A stretch of DNA of 46,689 bases, from NCBI RefSeq assembly GCF_000372405.1, contig NZ_AQVC01000017.1, positions 199 through 46,887 of the forward strand. Reading direction: 5' to 3'. The position numbers were made by a program, and so were the translations under genes. The stretch is from Porphyromonas somerae DSM 23386 (GTDB lineage Bacteria; Bacteroidota; Bacteroidia; Bacteroidales; Porphyromonadaceae). The notes under the pieces were generated by a model. That model was not told the origin of the DNA. It searched no databases and was given only the letters and a program-made list of their open reading frames with translations. Each line of letters opens with the position of its first letter. Positions within the stretch are counted from its first letter, which is position 1. This document shows, piece by piece, positions 33,610 to 42,014 of this stretch.

Positions 33610-34385
33610 ATCTTTTGATTCGTCTGATTCATTGTGTTACGTGCTTCTCTACCATAGCTCCGATAACTATCCCATGGCACCTCTTCTGTCGGCTCTATAG
33701 GAGTGTGTGAAAGATTGTCCAAAGCTATTTTCAGATACTTAATAGAGATGCCCCTTCCCCTCCACTGACTCTCGTAGTAAGTTTGAATGCGTCTTAGGTC
33801 TGAGGTCTCACTAACCTCTTCATCAATATCCTTGTAGCACTCCAAAACTTCTAGGCCGTTGTGCTTCGCCACCAGTGAGGTATAGGTAAATAAGAACTGG
33901 CTATCAGTCTTTAGGTGGAGTAGTTTGGGGCTACGTAATATCTGCTTGTATTGCATCAAAAAGTGGGTAGAGGTGAGCCGCTTACGCACCTTGCGCATCT
34001 GTGGATCGGGAAAGGTGAGCCATAGCTCACTCACCTCACCATCGCCAAAAAAGGAGGTCAATGACTCTATCTCTGCACGTAGGAAACGCACATTCCCCAG
34101 CCCCTCTCGGTGGGCAGTGGTGGCACCACTCCACATCCGGTTCCCTTTGATATCAATGCCGATATAATTGTTTTCGGGATGATTGCGGGCGAGCTCCACT
34201 GTATACTCCCCCCTACCACACCCAAGCTCAATAATAATGGGGTGGTCGTTGCCAAAAACTTTCGTGCCCCACACCCCACGATAAGGGAAACGCCCCTCCA
34301 AGCTCTTGAGGACCTTGTAGGGATACTGAAGCACGTTAGGCAAAGCATCCAGCTCTGCAAACTTGGTTTGTTTATTCTTACTCAT
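33606..34385 (-). CDS. trmB: tRNA (guanine-N7)-methyltransferase
   Basis: A 259-residue SAM-dependent enzyme that methylates G46 of tRNA. ELGCGRGEYTVELA is the SAM-binding loop, and LTFPDPQMRKVRKRLT holds the family FPDP motif with a basic continuation. The C-terminus has the usual TYYESQWRGRGISIKYL block. It heads a two-gene unit with mrp and has a TAAGTTTG box 31 bases before the ATG. The length is a little above the E. coli enzyme (239). Confidence 0.93.
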   Translation of the reverse strand: MSKNKQTKFAELDALPNVLQYPYKVLKSLEGRFPYRGVWGTKVFGNDHPIIIELGCGRGEYTVELARNHPENNYIGIDIKGNRMWSGATTAHREGLGNVRFLRAEIESLTSFFGDGEVSELWLTFPDPQMRKVRKRLTSTHFLMQYKQILRSPKLLHLKTDSQFLFTYTSLVAKHNGLEVLECYKDIDEEVSETSDLRRIQTYYESQWRGRGISIKYLKIALDNLSHTPIEPTEEVPWDSYRSYGREARNTMNQTNQKI

Positions 34386-34415
34386 TCGTTAAGGATAACA
34401 AATAGTTCTCAAAGG

Positions 34416-34423
34416 CAAACTTA
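34416..34423 (-). promoter_or_regulatory. Promoter -7 box for trmB-mrp
   Basis: The minus strand reads TAAGTTTG, 31 bases before the trmB ATG; a second TATTTTTG lies at 34425-34432. Confidence 0.45.
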
Positions 34424-34489
34424 CCAAAAATACCCCTATCTCTACGTATTATAACCGACATTAATACCTGGAAGGGTAGGAGACGCAGA

Positions 34490-34560
34490 GGTTATACATT
34501 AGAATATCTTGTCGAGTGGTATTCATCGGAGTATCTATGGGTAAGGATGTCGAGAGGATC
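34490..34560. repeat. Decayed left end of the hairpin-rich element (fragment C)
   Basis: CGCAGAGGTTATACATTAGA differs from the end consensus at three bases. What follows (CTTGTCGAGT, then GTATTCATC and GAGTATCTATGG) is very close to copy D at 46445 onward. The GGACCTCC hairpin is degraded to GGATGTCGAGAGGATC. Confidence 0.55.
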
Positions 34561-34690
34561 TTCAGGAGTATCGGGATAGACTACTCTTCTAGAATGGCGA
34601 GCCATTGAAGTCCTTCGTAAAATAGTCTTATCAAGGACAAAAAACTATCTTTAGTCACCTTCATAAAACTTCTATGCTAGTAGAGTAAAA

Positions 34691-34779
34691 GTTGAGATGC
34701 AACTAAGCAATCGACGAGTTGCAACTAAGCAATTGCCGAGATGCAACTAAGCATTTGCTTTGTTGCATCTCGGCAAGTG
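34691..34779. repeat. 22-bp tandem repeat array, site 2 (inverted relative to site 1)
   Basis: Read on the minus strand the array has the same 22-base unit AGTTGCATCTC...TGCTT about three times, ending in an inverted unit. That inverted unit forms a 15-bp perfect hairpin: 34733-34747 (TTGCCGAGATGCAAC) with 34762-34776. Confidence 0.75.
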
Positions 34780-34865
34780 GTTTTGTATGGCATTGAATTA
34801 CAGTCGGTTGCGTAGGGGTATCTACAACCCTATTTTAGCTGGATTTTTGACTTGGCTCTTCTAAT

Positions 34866-35158
34866 GAGACTGTTGCACGAAGGCGATCTGCTTCGTTGCT
34901 TTCGGGATTTGAACTCGGTCATGTACGCTAGTACGCTCCCAGCGCCCCTGGTGGGGCCTTGGTGCCCTGCGTGCACCTTGCCCTCATCCTCAGGCCTTGC
35001 ACCTCATCCTTCGTTCAAAGTCTCAGCACATTTGATTCAAATGTGCGAGAATGGCACTTCGTTCAACATTCTCCTAATGCGTACCTTCTGGTACGACAGG
35101 GCTATGGCATTTCTTGGAATATTCTTAATGCTGTAGCGCGTCTTCGTGCAACAGTCTC
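34866..35158. mobile_element. Complete 293-bp MITE with 17-bp inverted ends
   Basis: GAGACTGTTGCACGAAG at 34866-34882 is matched exactly inverted at 35142-35158. TAAT stands directly outside both ends (34862-34865 and 35159-35162), a possible 4-bp target duplication. Inside are an inner inverted CCTTCGTTCAAAGTCTC, a GCACATTTGATTCAAATGTGC-type palindrome near 35027-35047, and a GAGAATG..ACATTCTC module. No transposase is present, so movement would depend on one supplied elsewhere. A shorter, decayed copy is at 19126-19300. Confidence 0.75.
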
Positions 35159-35178
35159 TAATAACTTTTTCAACATAA

Positions 35179-35214
35179 AAAGGGCGACTCAGGTGGATAC
35201 CTAGGTCGCCCTTT
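35179..35214 (-). terminator. Intrinsic terminator of the small HTH gene
   Basis: AAAGGGCGAC (35179-35188) pairs with GTCGCCCTTT (35205-35214); the minus strand continues TTATG after a run of Ts at the stem base. Confidence 0.75.
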
Positions 35215-35237
35215 AAGTTTTTGGCTATTGATTGCTC

Positions 35238-35492
35238 TTAATCCTTCAGCTCAGCCAAGATCTCATTGGCTTTATCCCAAATAGTGAGGTCGTCAAGTAC
35301 TACAATCCCTCCATCAGGACCTGGCTCAAGGTGTGCACCGGTAGGCTCCCCTTCGGAGAAGTTGCTACCACCGAAGTAGTTGCGGACGGTCTCTTCCTCG
35401 ATGCCTAATTCGTCGGCGATTCTAGCGATTGTTCCGTGAGGAAGACTGTTTTTGAAGGCTCTCAGCTCGTTAAATGAAAGTGTTTTAGTCAT
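35238..35492 (-). CDS. Small HTH DNA-binding protein, function unknown
   Basis: An 84-residue cytoplasmic protein. Residues about 18-42 (GTIARIADELGIEEETVRNYFGG) read as a helix-turn-helix in which A-x-x-L-G-I-x-x-x-T-V is the classical pattern. The acidic second half (PDGGIVVLDDLTIWDKANEILAELKD) is typical of a small Bacteroidales family annotated as DNA-binding protein. Targets are unknown. It is a single-gene unit with a terminator, next to the Skp-BamA operon but separated by about 200 bases. Confidence 0.75.
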   Translation of the reverse strand: MTKTLSFNELRAFKNSLPHGTIARIADELGIEEETVRNYFGGSNFSEGEPTGAHLEPGPDGGIVVLDDLTIWDKANEILAELKD

Positions 35493-35641
35493 AATGTCTT
35501 TGGCTTTTTTGGTTTATCTATGATTCTATTAGTATTCGTAGTCACTGTTTCTCGATTACTTTGCTAACTTAGTCATTTTTTTTGATATAGCACTATTTTA
35601 GAGCAGTTATTTTTATGGTGTCAAGTAATAAGGGAAAAGAA

Positions 35642-35675
35642 ATAGAGGCTACCCACTGTAGTGAGTAGCCTCTAT
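35642..35675 (-). terminator. Terminator of the bamA-skp operon
   Basis: ATAGAGGCTAC (35642-35652) and GTAGCCTCTAT (35665-35675) pair over 11 bases, with an inner CACT/AGTG stem; the minus strand continues TTCTTTTCCC. Confidence 0.75.
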
Positions 35676-35694
35676 CTATGTATGCTTCAATGGT

Positions 35695-36198
35695 TTATAG
35701 CCCTAGCTTGGCTCTTACCTTGGCAGTAGCATCAATGGCTGTGCTATTATTCATAAATATCACTGTGGATGCATCAACGATGTAGGTGTAGTTATTTTCA
35801 TTACCTACTGCTGCGATGGCCTCTTGCACCTTTTTCTGGATAGGGGTGAGTAGCTCAACTTGCTTCTTTTGGTAGTCTTGCTGTGCTACTTGCTGAAGAT
35901 CCTCAATACGCTTAGCAAGATCTTGAAGCTCTTGCTCACGACGGGTGCGGATAGTCTCTAGCAAACCTTCACGCTCTGCAGCATAAGATTCGTACTTCTT
36001 TTGGAACTCCTCTTGCATTGCTACGTGAGTATCCTCGTACTTCTTGAGTAGATTGTCTAGCTCAGTCTGCATTGCCTTTGTCTCTGGCATTTGTGTAATG
36101 ATCGAGGTCACGTCGACAATTGCTATCTTCTGCTCTTGAGCTAGCATAGCAAGTGGTAGAGCCACTAGGGCTACTAGAGTCATTAAAATTTTCTTCAT
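35695..36198 (-). CDS. OmpH/Skp-family periplasmic chaperone, second copy
   Basis: A 167-residue exported protein: signal peptide to about 20 (ALPLAMLAQ), then IAIVDVTSIITQMPETKAMQ, the start of the Skp fold, and a long charged coiled coil (about 45-115). Skp-type chaperones form trimers that hold unfolded outer-membrane proteins in the periplasm and pass them to BamA. It follows another OmpH-like gene with 64 bases between them. A TACATTTG box at 36250-36257 may add an internal promoter. Sequence identity to the first copy is low, so the two may differ in clients. Confidence 0.87.
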   Translation of the reverse strand: MKKILMTLVALVALPLAMLAQEQKIAIVDVTSIITQMPETKAMQTELDNLLKKYEDTHVAMQEEFQKKYESYAAEREGLLETIRTRREQELQDLAKRIEDLQQVAQQDYQKKQVELLTPIQKKVQEAIAAVGNENNYTYIVDASTVIFMNNSTAIDATAKVRAKLGL

Positions 36199-36262
36199 CT
36201 CTAATTCTTATTCTATAAGGGTTAGTATATTCTCTTATTATGTTCTTGGCAAATGTACCTAT

Positions 36263-36808
36263 TTATTCTGAGTATCCGAGCACGGTGAGTACATCATTAC
36301 TAATATCGGCTTTAGGATCGGCGTAGATGATGCTACCTACTGAGCTAGCACGATCAAAGACAATCTGGTAACCACGACGCTCTGAGATGAGTTTAACCGC
36401 TTGGTAGATGTTGTCTTGGATAGGCTTGATGAGCTTCTCTTGTAGTTTCATTGCTTCACCGTTTCTGCCGAAGTATTTATTCTGTAGCTCTGCAGCTTTT
36501 TCCTCTACTTGCACGATAGCATTCTCACGCTTTACACGGTCGTCGGCTGTCATCTTGTCGTAGTCTTTCTGGTATTTGACATAGAGTTGCTTAGCTTGCT
36601 CATTGAGTTGGTTGATCTCTTTGTTCCACTCCTTTGCCTTTTTCTCTATCTCCTCGGTGGCCGACTTGTATTGTGGTATCTGCTCCGTGAGATACTGCAT
36701 ATCTATCAGAGCGTAGTTGCGTGCCGAAGCATCTTGTGCTTTTGCTCCTGTGAAGGCTAGTGCCATCACTGCTAGGGCGGTAATTAGTCTTATGAGGTTC
36801 TTTTTCAT
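36263..36808 (-). CDS. OmpH/Skp-family periplasmic chaperone, first copy
   Basis: 181 residues from the ATG at 36808; the longer reading starts with TTG and was not chosen. Signal peptide to GAKAQ, then YALIDMQYLTEQIPQYKSA, the Skp start, a coiled-coil arm (about 45-105) and a C-terminal part (RGYQIVFDRASSVGSIIYAD) that folds back on the body in Skp. It lies 55 bases after bamA; bamA-skp adjacency is conserved in many Gram-negatives and fits delivery of barrel clients. Confidence 0.88.
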   Translation of the reverse strand: MKKNLIRLITALAVMALAFTGAKAQDASARNYALIDMQYLTEQIPQYKSATEEIEKKAKEWNKEINQLNEQAKQLYVKYQKDYDKMTADDRVKRENAIVQVEEKAAELQNKYFGRNGEAMKLQEKLIKPIQDNIYQAVKLISERRGYQIVFDRASSVGSIIYADPKADISNDVLTVLGYSE

Positions 36809-36863
36809 ATTCAATCCTTTCGTCTAATGGTGAATAATATATTGACTACTTGCAGGTAGTTGA

Positions 36864-39635
36864 TTAGAACTGCTGACCTAGGATAAAGTGGATATTGCTC
36901 CCTCCCTTTGTGCCACTGCCATCGGGCCTATCAAATCCATAACCCCAGTCGATTCCCATCAATCCTACCATTGGTAGCATAAATCTGACGCCAATTCCGG
37001 CCGAGCGTTTAAGTTGGAATGGATTCATATCCTGAATTCTCTCCCACGCATTACCAGCTTCGGCGAAGGTGTGGATCCAAATCATGGTGCTATTTTCTGA
37101 AACTACTGGGTAGCGTAGCTCCATAAAGAACTTGCTATAGGCGTAGGCTCCCCTGCCACTACCTCCAGCGATACTACCATTCTTGTAACCACGAAGACCT
37201 ACCATTTCATTGAGATAGCCAGTATAATATCCGCTCATACCGTCACCTCCCATATAGTAGGTGCCAAATGGTGAGCGCTTATTGGCGTTGTAGCTACCGA
37301 TGATACCCGACTCGGCACTAAACATCAGCACTGGTGTGCGTTTGTTGACCGAAGGATCCAGAAGTGGTATGTACACCTGACCCTTTCCTTTGATTTTGTA
37401 GTACTCAATAAACCTATTGCGGTCTGCGTCGGAAAGCTTAGGATCGGAGTAGTCTTTCCCATCAAAGAGAGAGTAGGGAAGTGTAGAGGTAAGGTTGAGG
37501 GTAAAGTCGGAGCCCATCCTGGTGTAGATTGGGTTGTCGATAGAGCTACGAGATAGGGTAAGGCTAAGGTTGATATCATTTGCTGTACCATTACTCATCC
37601 CAAAGTTGTAGTAGATAGAGCTCCAATTCTTCATACGGTACATAGTGTAGTTGATACCAGCTTGGAACTGGAAGCGGTCATCGGGCCAGGTAAGTCGCTT
37701 GCCATAAGCAACGCTAAGGCCTAGCATATCCAGTGTCTTATCAGGGTCATAGGCACTCTCGTACAGGGCTTGATACTGCTCCTGCATCATGCCATAACCA
37801 TAGCCATAACCTGGATAACCGCCGTAGCCACCATATCCTCCGTAGCCATAGCCACCATACCCACCGTAACCACCATAGCCGTAGCCGGGGTAACCGCCAT
37901 AGCCATATCCATAACCTCCATAGCCGTATGGGTTATACTGCTGAAGGGTAGACATTTGGTTGTTGAAATAGCGACGGTTGATATCTGTCTGCCTACTGTA
38001 GGAGGCGGAGATGCTTAGCATATTCGGACGCTTACGACCAAACCATGGGTCCATAAACTGTATGCTGTAGCTCTGATAGTATCTAGCATTGGTCTGAGCT
38101 CTTAGTGCAAGGGTTTGCCCATCGCCTCTGGGGAGGAAGCCTTTGTAGGAGGAGGGGTTGAATAGATTTCGCATGGAGAAGTTGCTGAACTTCAATCCCG
38201 CCATCAATATCAGTCCCGATTGGCTCCAGCCGATAGAAAGCTCCACTTGGTCATTGCTCTTAGGTACAAGGTTCCACGCTATATCTACGGTACCGCTATC
38301 CTCATTAGGGATAATCTCTGGAGCAATCTTTTCTTGGTCGAAGTGACCCATGTTATTGATCTGCTCCATGGTACGAATGATATAATCGCGATTGAAGAGC
38401 ATTCCTGGCTTAGTGTAAAGCTCACGCCTTACTACCTCCTCATATACGTGGTCGTTTCCACTGATGATCACCTTATTGATAGTGGCTGGCTTGCCCTCGT
38501 GGATGCGGATATCTAGGCTCACTGAGTCGCCCTTCACCTCCGTCTCAATAGGGGTCATATTGGCAAAGAGGTAGCCGTTATTAGAGTAGATATTGTAGAT
38601 GGCGTCCTCGTCAGTGGTCATACGCTCTTTGAGCTTCTTCTGATCGTAGATGTCGCCCTTCTCCATATCTAGGAGTCTTGCCAAGTCCTCAGTAGTGTAC
38701 TTGGTATTTCCTACAAAGTTAATGTCCTTGATGTAGTACCTCTTACCCTCATTGATATGTATATCAATATTGATTCGCTTGTCATCGGCACGGTAGATGC
38801 TATCTTTGATGATTTCAGCATCACGATATCCGTATGCGTGGTAGAGGTCAATGATATTATTGAGATCCGCTTTGTAGTCCTCTTGCACAAACTTCTTTTG
38901 GCTAAAGATCTCCAAGATACTCGGGATGAAGTTCTTGAAAAGGTTGAAGCGCTCATTGGTCTTCTTCATCGCCTTTCTCAGCTGATTGTCCGATAGCATT
39001 TCATTGCCGTAGAAGTGGATCTGCTGAACCTTAGTCTTGGTGTTTTTCTCTACATCAAAGATCAATTGCACAAAACCCTCCTTGTCTGGGTCGGGGATGG
39101 TTCGGCTTTCTACCGTTGCCGTGCTAAATCCCTTAGCATCAAAGAAGCGCTTAATCTCTATCTCAGCCCGATTGATGATATTAGGAGTGGCTTGTACCCC
39201 TTCTTGTAGAGCGAGTAACTTACCTTTCTTTAGGTCGTCTGCTTCGCCCTTCTTTACGCCATTGATCTGTAGCTTAGAGAGTCGTGGGTGTTCAGCGATA
39301 TTGATGGTTAGCCATACCGAGTCGCCTTCAATCTTAGAGGCAGAGATACCTACTTCGCTAAATAGTCCATTGCGTACATAATTTTGCACCGCTTGGGTGA
39401 TCTCTTCTCCAGGAATGGCAACCCTTTGCCCCACCTTGAGCCCAGAGATGTTGATCACCACTTGTCGGTCGTAGCTTTTATTACCTACGAGGTCAATTCC
39501 TGCTATCACCTTATTGGTAGGTCGAGCATAGGAGACTACTGGTGTATCGGTGTGGTCTTGGGCTTGCAGACTTGGTAGCATCACGCAACCTAGCGTTACA
39601 GCTGCTACAAGTCGGTATAGTTGTTTTATGGTCAT
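36864..39635 (-). CDS. bamA: Outer membrane assembly factor BamA with a Gly-Tyr-rich insert
   Basis: 923 residues from the ATG at 39635, chosen because it opens a normal signal peptide (MTIKQLYRLVAAVTLG to LQAQ); an ATG at 39677 would add 14. POTRA domains occupy roughly 40-440 and an Omp85 barrel follows to the C-terminus, which ends IHFILGQQF. In the barrel, about residues 567-614, a 47-residue stretch has 26 Gly, 18 Tyr and 3 Pro, in GYGGY-type repeats, probably an extracellular loop. BamA inserts outer-membrane proteins with BamD. It lies between uppS and the two skp genes. Confidence 0.93.
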   Translation of the reverse strand: MTIKQLYRLVAAVTLGCVMLPSLQAQDHTDTPVVSYARPTNKVIAGIDLVGNKSYDRQVVINISGLKVGQRVAIPGEEITQAVQNYVRNGLFSEVGISASKIEGDSVWLTINIAEHPRLSKLQINGVKKGEADDLKKGKLLALQEGVQATPNIINRAEIEIKRFFDAKGFSTATVESRTIPDPDKEGFVQLIFDVEKNTKTKVQQIHFYGNEMLSDNQLRKAMKKTNERFNLFKNFIPSILEIFSQKKFVQEDYKADLNNIIDLYHAYGYRDAEIIKDSIYRADDKRINIDIHINEGKRYYIKDINFVGNTKYTTEDLARLLDMEKGDIYDQKKLKERMTTDEDAIYNIYSNNGYLFANMTPIETEVKGDSVSLDIRIHEGKPATINKVIISGNDHVYEEVVRRELYTKPGMLFNRDYIIRTMEQINNMGHFDQEKIAPEIIPNEDSGTVDIAWNLVPKSNDQVELSIGWSQSGLILMAGLKFSNFSMRNLFNPSSYKGFLPRGDGQTLALRAQTNARYYQSYSIQFMDPWFGRKRPNMLSISASYSRQTDINRRYFNNQMSTLQQYNPYGYGGYGYGYGGYPGYGYGGYGGYGGYGYGGYGGYGGYPGYGYGYGMMQEQYQALYESAYDPDKTLDMLGLSVAYGKRLTWPDDRFQFQAGINYTMYRMKNWSSIYYNFGMSNGTANDINLSLTLSRSSIDNPIYTRMGSDFTLNLTSTLPYSLFDGKDYSDPKLSDADRNRFIEYYKIKGKGQVYIPLLDPSVNKRTPVLMFSAESGIIGSYNANKRSPFGTYYMGGDGMSGYYTGYLNEMVGLRGYKNGSIAGGSGRGAYAYSKFFMELRYPVVSENSTMIWIHTFAEAGNAWERIQDMNPFQLKRSAGIGVRFMLPMVGLMGIDWGYGFDRPDGSGTKGGSNIHFILGQQF

Positions 39636-39684
39636 GGCTTTATCTATTATTTTGCCCCACATTATCATCTTCCTCATTATATAC

Positions 39685-40431
39685 TTATCTCTCTATCTTT
39701 CTGTCACTTACCTGCTCGCCTGTTTTCCCGAACCGTCTTTCTCTCTGCTGGAAGTCAAGTATCGCTTTGAATAGTTCTTCCTTCCCAAAGTCAGGCCAAA
39801 AGGTGGGGGTAAAATAGAGCTCGGTATAGGCCAATTGCCAAAGCAGGAAGTTGCTAATCCGATACTCCCCACCAGTGCGAATTAGCAGGTCTGGATCCGA
39901 CAGCGTTGGTAGGTATAGATTCTCTGCAAAGAGCTTATCATCAATCTCCGTGCATCCCTTTTTGACTAATTGCTTGGCGGCATGTATGAGCTCCGACCTG
40001 CCAGAGTAGTTAATTGCCAATACTACCTGGCAACCAGTATTAGAGGCGGTCTCCTCTATCGCCATTTGTAATGCTTCACGAGGCTCTTTAGGGAGTTCCG
40101 CCATATTTCCGAGTACCTCTAGACGTATATTGTTGCTCTTCAGTTCTTCTAATTCGTTGTCCACTGCTGTCACAAGTAGCCTCATCAAAGTTTCCACCTC
40201 CTCTTGCGGCCTTTTCCAATTCTCCTCCGAAAAGGTGTATAGCGTGAGCGTCTTCACCCCAAGCTCGTTGGCAGCCTTTAGGATTGTTCTGACTGTTTCT
40301 ACCCCACGCTCGTGTCCATAGGTTCTCTTATTACCTTGTTGCTTAGCCCATCTCCCATTGCCATCCATAATGATTGCAATGTGGTGAGGGATGCGATCCT
40401 TATCTATCTTCGCTAGGGCACTCTCCATCAT
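39685..40431 (-). CDS. uppS: Undecaprenyl diphosphate synthase
   Basis: A 248-residue cis-prenyltransferase that makes the C55 carrier lipid for peptidoglycan and surface glycans. IAIIMDGNGRWAKQQGNKR (about 18-36) holds the catalytic aspartate, and SDPDLLIRTGGEYRISNFLLWQ is the second family signature. It is 49 bases upstream of the chosen bamA start and 6 bases downstream of the DUF6242 gene, so all are one operon. Two adjacent ATGs (40431, 40428) are possible. Confidence 0.94.
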   Translation of the reverse strand: MMESALAKIDKDRIPHHIAIIMDGNGRWAKQQGNKRTYGHERGVETVRTILKAANELGVKTLTLYTFSEENWKRPQEEVETLMRLLVTAVDNELEELKSNNIRLEVLGNMAELPKEPREALQMAIEETASNTGCQVVLAINYSGRSELIHAAKQLVKKGCTEIDDKLFAENLYLPTLSDPDLLIRTGGEYRISNFLLWQLAYTELYFTPTFWPDFGKEELFKAILDFQQRERRFGKTGEQVSDRKIER

Positions 40432-40437
40432 ACTTTG

Positions 40438-41868
40438 TCAATTAAAGCTATTGATGATTCCGCCGGTAGTATCGAGGTGACCATGCCAAATCTCCTGGCT
40501 CGGTGCTCCATTAATAATCCCTCCAAGTAGGTAGATATTAAGCGATCTATCACTTCCCTGCGCGATACCAGATGCTGAGTGACGTGGAAGGAGGTCGCCA
40601 CCTACGGTTGTTTGATTGGGGAGAGCTATCCACGTGATGCCTTTATCACTACTTCTTTTGATCTCACTAGAGGGTTGCTTGGCTTCTCCATAGAGCCCTC
40701 CGATGACAAATAGCTCCGCCTCCTTACCGGTTGGCAAGAAGAGACCACCACTATTTGGGAGTACCTTCTTCTCCTTTTGATAAGGTGTCTCACCCCATTG
40801 TAAGCTACCAGAGAGGAAGTAACTCTTAGTCGATGGCTTGTTATCAGCTCTCCATCCACTGTAGAGTGTAATCGCCGTGATTCCATCTTGTGAGTAGGAA
40901 TAGACGTATGCCTCCTTCACAGGGAAACCTTCAGGCAGAACCCCTTGTGGCTCTGCTCCACTTGAGGTGATAGTGTAGGTTTGATAGAGGTCTGAGCCCT
41001 CCTTGTGCCCTATGACGAGCAGGTTGCTCTTCCCATCAATGGTAGTTGCTTCGCCTATCATCTGAGAGACTTTTACACTCCCGAGGTCGTGGGCTTGCCA
41101 AGACTTAAGGTCTTTGCTGCTATATAGCTTCTGATCCTTAGAGATAGCCCATACTTGCTTTTTCCCATCTGTTACTATGCTAGAGGGAAGTAGGTCCACT
41201 GGGATATCAGCTCCTTCCACTTCGGTAAATGTGCTATTCGAAAGGTCATACTCATACAGTTTGCTAGAATCATCTGAGAGGCTAGCAACCCAGAAAATAC
41301 GGTTCTGGTACTTCAGCACTTTGGCGTCTTCTGCTGCGATAGGCAGTGAAGCCGACTCCTTAGTCCAAGTGAACTTGTCGGGGTCATAACCATAAGTGAG
41401 TATCCTTAGGTCGTAGGTGAGTGTTGGCTTCTTTTCGATCTCCACGGTAAGTTTGAGCTTACCTCCTGTGGCATCTATTCGCTGGGCACGCCTATTTGAT
41501 GCGTATACAGTGACCTTTTGAGTGGTTTCATTGATGATTTTTACCACCGCTTCTGAGGTCACCGCTATTGTGAGGTCGAGGGAGTCAAACTTGCTCTGGT
41601 AGGGGAGGGGTATCTTATTCCACACCCTCATCGCCCTATTGTCGATGTTGAAGTCTAGGTTCGGTAGCCCCTTCACCTCCTCCTTTTTGTCCTTATCCTT
41701 CTCCTCTTTCTGTTTAGGTTTAGGGAAAGAGGCTTTTATAGAGGCTGGATAGGTGTACTCCGTATAGATTGGAGTCGTGTGGGGTCCATTATCCTTTCGG
41801 CAGGCCGAAAATAACAGTGCCGTCAATATCAATGTGGCACCAACCACATACCATTTATATCTTCTCAT
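40438..41868 (-). CDS. DUF6242 lipoprotein with beta-propeller-like repeats
   Basis: 476 residues from the ATG at 41868; the longer frame begins with TTG. MRRYKWYVVGATLILTALLF leads to lipobox FSAC, so it is a lipoprotein. A Lys/Glu-rich spacer (KQKEEKDKDKKEEVKG) precedes an Ig-like N-terminal domain and a C-terminal half with Kelch-like repeats (LFVIGGLYGE, IYLLGGIING). This matches DUF6242 of Bacteroidales, of unknown function. Its place before uppS and bamA hints at an envelope role. A TAACTTTG box lies 72 bases upstream. Confidence 0.8.
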   Translation of the reverse strand: MRRYKWYVVGATLILTALLFSACRKDNGPHTTPIYTEYTYPASIKASFPKPKQKEEKDKDKKEEVKGLPNLDFNIDNRAMRVWNKIPLPYQSKFDSLDLTIAVTSEAVVKIINETTQKVTVYASNRRAQRIDATGGKLKLTVEIEKKPTLTYDLRILTYGYDPDKFTWTKESASLPIAAEDAKVLKYQNRIFWVASLSDDSSKLYEYDLSNSTFTEVEGADIPVDLLPSSIVTDGKKQVWAISKDQKLYSSKDLKSWQAHDLGSVKVSQMIGEATTIDGKSNLLVIGHKEGSDLYQTYTITSSGAEPQGVLPEGFPVKEAYVYSYSQDGITAITLYSGWRADNKPSTKSYFLSGSLQWGETPYQKEKKVLPNSGGLFLPTGKEAELFVIGGLYGEAKQPSSEIKRSSDKGITWIALPNQTTVGGDLLPRHSASGIAQGSDRSLNIYLLGGIINGAPSQEIWHGHLDTTGGIINSFN

Positions 41869-41939
41869 CACGCCATTCAAATATCCTATTAGTCCTAGCT
41901 CCTGAGGTCTCAATGCCTCAAGCTAGATATACATTCACG

Positions 41940-41947
41940 CAAAGTTA
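41940..41947 (-). promoter_or_regulatory. Candidate -7 box for the DUF6242-uppS-bamA operon
   Basis: The minus strand reads TAACTTTG (TAnnTTTG), 72 bases before the chosen ATG. Confidence 0.4.
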
Positions 41948-42014
41948 CTCTTTTTTTTCTAAGTAATCCCTTTCTATTTTCCCCTCTTACCTCTTTTAGT
42001 AGCTTTTAAGAAGG

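Larger units (their letters stand above)
34386..35178. other. Gene-free 800-base gap rich in repeats
   Basis: No supported gene is seen. It contains the trmB promoter, a decayed start of the hairpin element (34490-34560), a 22-bp tandem array (34691-34779), and a complete 293-bp MITE (34866-35158). A 94-residue plus-strand frame over the MITE is regarded as spurious. Confidence 0.6.

Noticed and set aside
34852-35136. 94-residue plus-strand ORF
   Set aside because: It follows the MITE from end to end and has no signal, domain or start context of its own.
37733-37951. His/Ser-rich plus-strand ORF opposite the BamA insert
   Set aside because: It is the complement of the Gly-Tyr repeat codons; BamA on the other strand explains the sequence.
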